Under the pieces are notes generated by a model. It was given only the letters and a program-made list of their open reading frames with translations, was not told the DNA's origin and did not search any database. A program made the translations under genes and the position numbers. Source: Bacteroidaceae bacterium (GTDB lineage Bacteria > Bacteroidota > Bacteroidia > Bacteroidales > Bacteroidaceae). Taken from it: DNA of 11,979 bases. Shown here in pieces: positions 6,785 to 11,979 of this stretch (position 1 is its first letter; each line of letters opens with the position of its first letter). The stretch spans positions 1 to 11,979 of the forward strand of contig JAQWAN010000032.1 in the NCBI GenBank assembly GCA_028707655.1. Reading direction: 5' to 3'.

Positions 6785-7303
6785 ATGAAAAGATACATAA
6801 ATTGGCTACTGTTGGTGTGCACTATTCTTACGTGCAGCACCGCTTTAATAAGCTGTAACGACGAAGATGATATTGATGCTATCTTTACAGGGAAGACATG
6901 GTACTTAGGCAACTTCTACACCACCAATAATTGGAAAGATGAGAATAGCAGAAATCCCTATTTTAGTGCTGAAGAGAAGGAAAGTGCAGTACAGATTATC
7001 AATGCAGAGGGTAAAGACCGCTTCTTTATCCAATTTGCCAATCATACCTTTACAGCCAAGGGACTAAGAAACACTTTTTCGGGAACATGGGATGTGGATG
7101 GTAAAAAGAATACACTCACCTTTATCATTACCGATGGAAGTGTACCACCACAATCGGGCGTGCTAGCAGACCGTATCTCGCGGTTGTTCTATGAAGGAGT
7201 ACAGGAAACATCGTTTTACATTGGGAGTACCATCTACTTGAAACTATTTCCTACTGCAAAAACAACTTACCTGCAATTTGGTAAAAACAGAAAAGAAAAA
7301 TAA
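6785..7303 (+). CDS. Small lipoprotein, probably outer-membrane and surface exposed (DUF4847-like)
   Basis: A 172-residue protein starting at ATG 6785, with a short basic N-terminus (MKRY), a hydrophobic core and the lipobox ALISC, so Cys24 should be lipidated after signal peptidase II cleavage. The frame also has an ATG at 6773 overlapping the M3 peptidase stop; 6785 gives the better signal peptide. Immediately after the cysteine comes NDEDD, an acidic stretch like the lipoprotein export signal that sends Bacteroidota lipoproteins to the cell surface. The mature part looks like a small beta-rich, lipocalin-like domain (GKTWYLGNFY at 36-45, FSGTWDVDGKKNTLTFIITD in the middle). From gene order and appearance I think it belongs to DUF4847, but I am recalling this, not testing it. 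Function is unknown. The stop overlaps the next start by one base (TAATG). Confidence 0.8.
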   Translation: MKRYINWLLLVCTILTCSTALISCNDEDDIDAIFTGKTWYLGNFYTTNNWKDENSRNPYFSAEEKESAVQIINAEGKDRFFIQFANHTFTAKGLRNTFSGTWDVDGKKNTLTFIITDGSVPPQSGVLADRISRLFYEGVQETSFYIGSTIYLKLFPTAKTTYLQFGKNRKEK

Positions 7304-7737
7304 TGGATAAAATAGAAAAACAAAAGGCATTAGACATGCGCTATATGCGCATGGCGGAGATATGGTCGGAGAATTCTTACTGTGTACGGAGAAAAGTTGG
7401 TGCCTTGATTGTAAAAGATAAAATGATTATATCGGATGGATACAATGGTACACCATCTGGATTTGAAAACGTATGTGAATACGAAGACAATACAACAAAA
7501 CCTTATGTTCTTCATGCCGAAGCAAATGCTATTACCAAAATAGCTTGCTCTGGTAATAGTAGCAAAGATGCCACTTTATATGTTACCGCTTCACCCTGTA
7601 TTGAATGTGCAAAACTAATTATCCAGTCGGGTATTAAACGTGTGGTGTACTCAGAGCTCTACCGTTTAAGAGATGGTCTTGATCTATTGGAACGAGCAGG
7701 AATAGAAGTGGTTTATATTAATCTCAAGGAACAATAA
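7303..7737 (+). CDS. dCMP deaminase (deoxycytidylate deaminase family)
   Basis: A 144-residue zinc-dependent deaminase that should convert dCMP to dUMP (EC 3.5.4.12), feeding thymidylate synthesis. The zinc site is HAEANAI (His71, catalytic Glu73) and PCIECAK (Cys99, Cys102). The motif GYNGTPSGF at 46-54 is typical of dCMP/ComE-type deaminases and separates it from cytidine and guanine deaminases. Length is normal for the single-domain bacterial enzyme. It overlaps the upstream lipoprotein stop by one base and lies two bases from the S41 protease start, so it is almost certainly translated from the same mRNA. Its cytosolic role has no obvious link to its envelope-protein neighbours. Confidence 0.93.
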   Translation: MDKIEKQKALDMRYMRMAEIWSENSYCVRRKVGALIVKDKMIISDGYNGTPSGFENVCEYEDNTTKPYVLHAEANAITKIACSGNSSKDATLYVTASPCIECAKLIIQSGIKRVVYSELYRLRDGLDLLERAGIEVVYINLKEQ

Positions 7738-7739
7738 AT

Positions 7740-9380
7740 ATGAGAACAAACAAATCAATAGCAGTTATCATGTCCATAGCTGTAGCTATGATAGTGGGTG
7801 TATATATTGGACATCTATCTACAAGCACAACTACGGGTACAACAGGTCTTACACAAACCAACGGTTATAAGAAAATAAATGCACTGCTACATATCATTGA
7901 GAAAGATTATGTAGACACTGTAGATATCAGTAAGATTGTGGAAGGTGCTATACCTAAAGTATTATCCGAACTCGACCCCCACTCCATCTATATCCCAGCA
8001 AAAGATTTAGAGGCAACAAATGCGGGTTTAAATGGTAGTTTTGGAGGAATTGGAATACAATTTTCTATTCAAAAAGACACGATACATGTTAATCAAGTGA
8101 TTCACGGAGGTCCTTCGGAGAAGGTTGGCTTGATGCCTGGCGACCGTATCGTAACCATTAACGATTCCCTCTTTGTTGGAAAAGAGGTTACGGTTCAATC
8201 TGCTCCTCAACGACTAAAAGGTCCTAAGGGAACCGATGTGAAACTAGGTATCTTACGTACAGGAGAGAAACAGTTACTCCATTTCAATATTACCAGAGAC
8301 AACATCCCTATCTATTCTGTGGATGCTACACTCATGCTTACACCTAAATGGGGCTATATCAAATTAAATAAGTTTGGTAGAACCACCTATTCTGAAGTGA
8401 TCACATCGATTGCACGTCTAAAACAACAAAATTGTAAGGGACTGATTTTTGACCTTAGGGGTAATACTGGTGGCTATTTGGAAGCGGCTACACAAGTTAT
8501 TAATGAGTTCTTATCTAAAAAAGACCTTATTGTCTATACCAAAGGAAAAAAATGGACTCGCAATGACATTTATGCTAACGGAATGGGTAGCTGTAAAGAC
8601 TTACCACTCGTAATACTTATTGACGAGGGATCAGCATCTGCTAGTGAGATTTTTTCTGGTGCGATTCAAGATAATGACAGAGGAACGATTATAGGAAGAC
8701 GCTCTTTTGGCAAGGGATTGGTACAAGAACCAGTAGAGTTTATGGATGGTTCGGCCATTCGATTAACAGTGGCACGCTACTACACACCATCTGGACGTTG
8801 TATTCAAAAACCTTATGTAGACGGAGCAGACGAGAAATACCAAATGGATATTCTAGAACGATATGAGCATGGTGAGTTTTTCTCAAAAGATAGCATCAAG
8901 CAAAACAAAGAGATTGTGTATCGCACCAAGATTGGCCGAAAAGTCTACGGCGGTGGCGGTATAATGCCCGATATATTTGTACCACAAGATACGTTGAACT
9001 ATACGCCCTACTATCGTACCGTTGTAAATAGAGGTGTTCCACTTTCTTTTGCTTTTCAATATACTGACAAGCACCGCAAAGAACTAGAGGTTTTTACGAA
9101 CACGCTTGATTTATACAACTATCTAAAACAGCAAGATTTAGTAAAACAACTGGTTAACTACGCAAGTTCAAAAGGTGTAACCAAACGAAACAAACAGATT
9201 TATAAATCGAGAGAACTGCTAGACAAATATGTTAGTGGAAGTATTATCTATAATATATTAGGACTGGAATCGTATATCGGATTTCTCAATAGTACCGATA
9301 AAACTATTCAAAAAGCGATAAACATATTAGATAAGGGCGAATGGCTACCTAAGCCTTCTAAAAAGGCAGAAGAAAAATAA
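7740..9380 (+). CDS. S41 family C-terminal processing peptidase (CtpA/Prc-like)
   Basis: A 546-residue serine protease anchored in or exported across the inner membrane by an N-terminal hydrophobic segment (about 7-25), with the protease in the periplasm. In order: helical N-terminal region (45-90), PDZ domain (about 95-185; GSFGGIGIQF, GLMPGDRIVTIN), S41 catalytic core (about 195-360) with GLIFDLRGNTGG, then a C-terminal region of about 185 residues. The catalytic pair is Ser300 in GSASASEI and Lys325 in SFGKGLVQ, with Gln329 four residues later. The 25-residue Ser-Lys spacing equals that of Prc, CtpB and the plant D1 protease. Such proteases trim or degrade envelope proteins from the C-terminus. 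It is the last gene of the run and is followed by a strong terminator. Substrates cannot be inferred. Confidence 0.94.
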   Translation: MRTNKSIAVIMSIAVAMIVGVYIGHLSTSTTTGTTGLTQTNGYKKINALLHIIEKDYVDTVDISKIVEGAIPKVLSELDPHSIYIPAKDLEATNAGLNGSFGGIGIQFSIQKDTIHVNQVIHGGPSEKVGLMPGDRIVTINDSLFVGKEVTVQSAPQRLKGPKGTDVKLGILRTGEKQLLHFNITRDNIPIYSVDATLMLTPKWGYIKLNKFGRTTYSEVITSIARLKQQNCKGLIFDLRGNTGGYLEAATQVINEFLSKKDLIVYTKGKKWTRNDIYANGMGSCKDLPLVILIDEGSASASEIFSGAIQDNDRGTIIGRRSFGKGLVQEPVEFMDGSAIRLTVARYYTPSGRCIQKPYVDGADEKYQMDILERYEHGEFFSKDSIKQNKEIVYRTKIGRKVYGGGGIMPDIFVPQDTLNYTPYYRTVVNRGVPLSFAFQYTDKHRKELEVFTNTLDLYNYLKQQDLVKQLVNYASSKGVTKRNKQIYKSRELLDKYVSGSIIYNILGLESYIGFLNSTDKTIQKAINILDKGEWLPKPSKKAEEK

Positions 9381-9391
9381 GAATCTTTTAC

Positions 9392-9425
9392 AGGAGCAAA
9401 TCGCACAAAAGATTTGCTCCTTTTT
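9392..9425 (+). terminator. Rho-independent terminator after the S41 protease gene
   Basis: AGGAGCAAATC (9392-9402) pairs perfectly with GATTTGCTCCT (9411-9421) around an 8-base loop, followed by a T run to 9425. It begins 12 bases after the protease stop and closes the long plus-strand run from the regulator gene. Confidence 0.92.
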
Positions 9426-9514
9426 ATACAAAGGATATCTCCATCCGTAGCAGAGCAGTTGCATAAATTAGAATAAACAGTTGTCTATTCTGATTTGTTA
9501 CATATACAGTTCAC

Positions 9515-9541
9515 AACCCTTTTACGAAGGTAAAAAGGGTT
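9515..9541 (+). other. Leader hairpin upstream of 5-formyl-THF cyclo-ligase
   Basis: AACCC plus TTTTAC (9515-9525) can pair with GTAAAA plus GGGTT (9530-9541, with one bulged A) around a GAAG tetraloop, giving about 11 pairs. It ends 16 bases before the ATG and has no T run, so it is not a standard terminator. A weaker hairpin, AGAATA/TATTCT, lies at 9470-9491. I see no complete Bacteroidetes promoter in 9426-9557: TTTG at 9494-9497 has no TAnnTTTG partner. The hairpin could affect translation or mRNA stability, or have no role. Confidence 0.45.
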
Positions 9542-9557
9542 CTAAAACAATATAAAG

Positions 9558-10103
9558 ATGCAAACAATAAGGGAGATTAAACAAACAATAAGAAAAGAGA
9601 TAAGCGATCTCAAAAAGGGAAACACACATTCCTTTATTACTACCGCTAGTGCATCCATATGGAAACAGATTGCCGAACAAGAAGAGTTTAAGCAACGTCG
9701 TACACTGCTACTCTATCATGCACTCCCAGATGAGGTACAAACCATCGATTTTTTAGAACAATGGTACACCTCTAAATGTATACTACTTCCGGTGGTAGTT
9801 GGCGATATTTTACACTTAAAACAGTATGTAGGAAAAGAGGCGGTGAAAAAAAGTGCATACCATATACTAGAGCCAACAGGTGAACCCTTTACAGCATTAA
9901 ACCAGATAGAATTGAGCTGTATTCCAGGGGTAGCTTTTGATAAGAAGGGAAATCGTTTGGGACGAGGAAAAGGATATTACGATAAACTTTTGCCCAACAT
10001 AGCAGGTCTTAAATGGGGTATCTGTTTCGATTTTCAAGTTAGAGAGAGTTTACCGCACGAAGAGCACGATATTCAAATGGATGCGCTTTTCTTCAACGAA
10101 TAA
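9558..10103 (+). CDS. 5-formyltetrahydrofolate cyclo-ligase
   Basis: A 181-residue cytoplasmic enzyme (EC 6.3.3.2, also called methenyl-THF synthetase) that uses ATP to convert 5-formyl-THF to 5,10-methenyl-THF, returning a storage folate to one-carbon metabolism. The N-terminal helix has the family's K..IR.......K pattern. The nucleotide/folate site PGVAFDKKGNRLGRGKGYYD is at 123-142 and the C-terminal LPHEEHDIQMD at 165-175; both are diagnostic. Length is normal. The ATG is 16 bases after a leader hairpin. The gene ends tail-to-tail with the DUF721 gene, overlapping it by 11 bases. It may be transcribed alone from a promoter I could not identify, or by read-through from the S41 gene. Confidence 0.94.
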   Translation: MQTIREIKQTIRKEISDLKKGNTHSFITTASASIWKQIAEQEEFKQRRTLLLYHALPDEVQTIDFLEQWYTSKCILLPVVVGDILHLKQYVGKEAVKKSAYHILEPTGEPFTALNQIELSCIPGVAFDKKGNRLGRGKGYYDKLLPNIAGLKWGICFDFQVRESLPHEEHDIQMDALFFNE

Positions 10104-10383
10104 TAATATCTGTAATGACTTGTGCACCCGCCTGCTTATTTAGTTTTTGAACTAACAGAGCACGACGCATCGAGAGCTCCTGTCGCAAAGGTGCAGAAGA
10201 TACTTTGACAAAGAGCACCGTATTTTTAATGTAGAGCTGGTCGGTGTAATTACTCACCAACGTACCCATCACTTCTGGCCATGCATTAATTAATCGTTGC
10301 TCATTTAGAGGCGTCTCTAGTCCCTCTGAGCGAAGATATTGCCGTAATAAATTTCCTATAGAATGCGATTCTCTACGTTTCAT
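10093..10383 (-). CDS. DUF721 / DciA-like protein
   Basis: A 96-residue protein with the DUF721 core: AWPEVMGTLVSNYTDQLYIKN (34-54), the strand VLFVKVSS, then LRQELSMRRALLVQKLN before a C-terminal strand. DUF721 is the domain of DciA, the DnaB helicase loader or operator of bacteria lacking DnaC/DnaI; this small Bacteroidota form is probably the equivalent, but its function is inferred. The start overlaps the recF stop in an ATGA junction (10383-10380), which suggests translational coupling and fits a replication/repair operon. The C-terminal end overlaps the convergent cyclo-ligase gene by 11 bases. Confidence 0.87.
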   Translation of the reverse strand: MKRRESHSIGNLLRQYLRSEGLETPLNEQRLINAWPEVMGTLVSNYTDQLYIKNTVLFVKVSSAPLRQELSMRRALLVQKLNKQAGAQVITDIIIR

Positions 10384-11486
10384 ACGATTACTTTTTCTGT
10401 TATTTCACCCTGCTCCACTTGAAACAATTTATAAGTCAGATGGCCATCCGATAGAATTCGTTCCAAATGCTTATAATCCGTATCGGTCATAAAAATTTGA
10501 CCAAAATTATCCTCTGCCACTAATTGCACAATCTTTTTAACACGCGAACCATCTAATTTATCAAAAATATCGTCGAATAGAAGTATGGGAGTTACCGCCC
10601 TACCTGCGTTTTTAAGGAAATCAAACTGTGCTAATTTAAGTGCTATAAGAAAAGTCTTATTTTGCCCTTGAGAACCCTCACGCTTAATTAAAGATTCGCC
10701 TAAAGACATAATCAAATCATCTTTGTGAATACCTTTTAGAGAGTACCCCATCACCATATCTTTTGTACGACTTTTACGCAATAAATCTATCAAAGGTTCC
10801 ATCGCTACATCCGACTTGTAACTAAGCTGCACCGACTCATTTTCTGCCGATAAATAGGAATAATAGCGTTGAAATAGTGGAATAAAGGAAGCAAGAAAGG
10901 AGATACGTTCTTGATAAATAAATTGGCCTTCACTAGCCATCATCTCCTCCCACACTAAAAAGAGCGTTTCATCGGTAGCTCCCTGCTTGAGTAATGCGTT
11001 TCTTTGAGATAAGGCTTTATTATAACGCAAAAGAGCATTTAGATAGTCAATATTGTATTGAGAAATTACCATATCCATAAAGCGACGCCTTTCATCGCTA
11101 CCCCCACTTATTAATATATTATCAGCAGGAGAGATCATTATCAAGGGGATGCGTCCTATATGCTCCGATAGTTTGGCATATTCCTTGGCGTTTCTTTTGA
11201 ACTTTTTCTTCTTTCCCCGCTTATAACCACAAGAAATAAGTTCGGATTCGTTCTGATCGGTTACATACGTACCCTGTAAAAGAAAAAAGTCCTCTTTATG
11301 ACAAATGATAGAGGGATCTAATGCATGCGTATGACTCTTACAAAACGACAAATAGTAAATTGCATCTAATAAATTGGTCTTACCCATTCCATTAAGTCCT
11401 AACAAACAATTGATTTTGCTTGAGAAAGTAAGATCTACTTGACGTAAATTCTTGAAATTGAGTAGAGATAATTGTTCTAAACGCAT
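10380..11486 (-). CDS. recF: DNA replication and repair protein RecF
   Basis: A 368-residue SMC/ABC-type ATPase that binds single-strand/double-strand DNA junctions and helps RecO-RecR load RecA at gaps. The N-terminus MRLEQLSLLNFKNLRQ is typical; the frame extends upstream to an ATG at 11531, but 11486 matches the family and lies after the predicted promoter. Walker A is GLNGMGKTN (30-38), the ABC signature region is EGSQGQNKTF (270-279) and Walker B is PILLFDDIFDKLD (300-312). The usual G-x-HRDD motif before the signature reads GIHKDDL here. Length is normal. The downstream DUF721 gene overlaps it by four bases, so the two form one transcription unit. dnaA and dnaN, its partners in many bacteria, are not adjacent. 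Confidence 0.94.
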   Translation of the reverse strand: MRLEQLSLLNFKNLRQVDLTFSSKINCLLGLNGMGKTNLLDAIYYLSFCKSHTHALDPSIICHKEDFFLLQGTYVTDQNESELISCGYKRGKKKKFKRNAKEYAKLSEHIGRIPLIMISPADNILISGGSDERRRFMDMVISQYNIDYLNALLRYNKALSQRNALLKQGATDETLFLVWEEMMASEGQFIYQERISFLASFIPLFQRYYSYLSAENESVQLSYKSDVAMEPLIDLLRKSRTKDMVMGYSLKGIHKDDLIMSLGESLIKREGSQGQNKTFLIALKLAQFDFLKNAGRAVTPILLFDDIFDKLDGSRVKKIVQLVAEDNFGQIFMTDTDYKHLERILSDGHLTYKLFQVEQGEITEKVIV

Positions 11487-11507
11487 ATATACAGATGATT
11501 TGGAGGA

Positions 11508-11515
11508 CAAAAATA
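11508..11515 (-). promoter_or_regulatory. Candidate -7 promoter element for recF-DUF721
   Basis: On the minus strand TATTTTTG (11515-11508) matches TAnnTTTG. Transcription would begin near 11504, about 18 bases before the ATG at 11486, supporting that start over 11531. No TTTG is found at the expected -33 position, so the evidence is partial. Confidence 0.4.
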
Positions 11516-11574
11516 AGAAAAAACTAATCATCCTATGCTTTTTTAAATGAGTTTCTAAAAAAAACGGTATGAAA

Positions 11575-11606
11575 TTTCATTCTTATATATAAAAAAAGTA
11601 CTTTTG
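11575..11606 (+). promoter_or_regulatory. Candidate Bacteroidetes-type promoter for the TPR gene
   Basis: TTTC at 11575-11578 is followed after 20 bases by TACTTTTG at 11599-11606, an exact -7 element with one mismatch in the -33 element. Transcription would start near 11610, giving a leader of about 48 bases. It is back-to-back with the recF promoter, so the two genes diverge from spacer 11487-11657. Confidence 0.6.
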
Positions 11607-11610
11607 CTGA

Positions 11611-11625
11611 CCGAATAGATTTCGG
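11611..11625 (+). other. Small hairpin at the predicted 5' end of the TPR mRNA
   Basis: CCGAA (11611-11615) and TTCGG (11621-11625) form a 5-bp stem with loop TAGAT. It begins almost exactly at the predicted transcription start. A 5'-terminal stem can protect an mRNA from decay, but a 5-bp stem can also occur by chance. The rest of the leader is A-rich up to the ATG. Confidence 0.35.
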
Positions 11626-11657
11626 ATTTATTTAAGGAATAAACATAAAAAAATAAT

Positions 11658-11979
11658 ATGGCAACACAAAAAAACAAACAAAAACAGGTAGATGTAGAAG
11701 AAACGATCAGCAAAACAGAATCTTTTATTGTAAAGAACCAACGTATGATTATTTCTGCATTTGTTGCAGTTATTGTAGTTATCGCTGGTGGTTTTAGCTA
11801 CAAGCATTATATCACTGACCCACAAGAGAAAATGGCTGCTGAAGCAATCTTTAGAGGAGAAGCCTATCTTGGTAAGATAATTTTGAGAAAGCACTAAACG
11901 GCGACTCAATTGGTTACATGGGATTTATCAAAATAGCAGATGAGTTTAGTGGTACCAAGAGTGCTAATCTAGCGAAAGC
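11658..11979 (+). pseudogene. Membrane-anchored TPR-family protein, apparently frameshifted; 3' end outside window
   Basis: The first frame runs from ATG 11658 to a stop at 11895-11897 (79 residues): a charged cytoplasmic N-terminus rich in K and Q, a single transmembrane helix at about 29-47, then DPQEKMAAEAIFRGEAYLG. After that its codons (IILRKH) look wrong. The -1 frame from 11876 continues the expected protein, DNFEKALNGDSIGYMGFIKI and then ADEFSGTKSANLAK, open to the window end. This fits a Bacteroidota TPR protein with an N-terminal anchor (loosely YfgM-like), placed next to recF. The break is best explained by one lost base in an A run near 11874-11875 (GGT AAA GAT becoming GGT AAG AT). 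Whether it is a real mutation or a sequencing/assembly error cannot be told here. No slippery heptamer is present. Confidence 0.75.

Noticed and set aside
9426..9557. 6S RNA upstream of the cyclo-ligase gene
   Set aside because: The spacer is about 130 bases, shorter than 6S RNA, and lacks its long closing stem with a central bubble.
11487..11531. Upstream ATG at 11531 for RecF
   Set aside because: The 15 extra residues are unlike RecF, and the candidate -7 element lies downstream of that ATG.
11874..11890. Programmed -1 ribosomal frameshifting in the TPR gene
   Set aside because: No X XXY YYZ slippery heptamer and no downstream pseudoknot or strong stem are seen. A lost base in a short A run is simpler.
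1..11979. CRISPR arrays, insertion sequences, tRNA or rRNA genes, phage or toxin-antitoxin modules
   Set aside because: No regularly spaced repeats, transposase motifs, terminal inverted repeats or RNA-gene signatures were found on either strand. All coding space is taken by conserved chromosomal genes.

Overview
This window looks like chromosomal housekeeping DNA from a member of the Bacteroidota, most likely order Bacteroidales. The evidence is the A+T-rich composition, upstream sequences matching the Bacteroidetes sigma consensus (TTTG, 19-21 bases, TAnnTTTG) in place of E. coli-type -35/-10 boxes, no obvious Shine-Dalgarno sequences, a lipoprotein with the acidic post-cysteine motif of this phylum, and a gene order that I recall as common in Bacteroides relatives (M3 peptidase, small lipoprotein, dCMP deaminase, S41 protease, 5-formyl-THF cyclo-ligase, DUF721, recF, TPR protein). 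Genus cannot be decided from the sequence.

Left part (1-3300): the 3' end of an SLC45-like MFS sugar/H+ symporter, a strong hairpin terminator, then a GH65 phosphorylase closest to maltose phosphorylase with its own likely promoter. Together they suggest uptake of an alpha-glucobiose and its phosphorolysis in the cytoplasm to glucose and beta-glucose 1-phosphate. The beta-phosphoglucomutase usually found with such pairs is not between them. The GH65 gene converges on marC, and each gene has a candidate terminator inside the other's 3' end.

Middle (3279-9425): marC (minus strand) and a Crp/Fnr-type regulator diverge from an A+T-rich spacer holding good promoter elements for both. The regulator heads a tightly packed plus-strand run: regulator, M3 metallopeptidase, small surface-type lipoprotein, dCMP deaminase and S41 C-terminal processing protease, with junctions from 11 bases apart to slightly overlapping, ending at a clear hairpin terminator. 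The run mixes peptide turnover, pyrimidine deoxynucleotide supply and envelope proteolysis.

Right part (9426-11979): 5-formyltetrahydrofolate cyclo-ligase (plus strand, with a leader hairpin) ends tail-to-tail with an 11-base overlap against a minus-strand pair, recF followed by a DUF721/DciA-like gene, coupled by an ATGA overlap. recF diverges from a membrane-anchored TPR-family gene that runs off the window and has an apparent single-base frameshift near position 11875.

I found no mobile element, CRISPR array, tRNA, rRNA or clear novel multi-gene system. The most useful oddities are an Asp-to-Asn change in a conserved GH65 active-site motif, a long extracytoplasmic insert in the MFS transporter, a regulator gene whose -7 promoter element abuts its first ATG, and the frameshift in the TPR gene.
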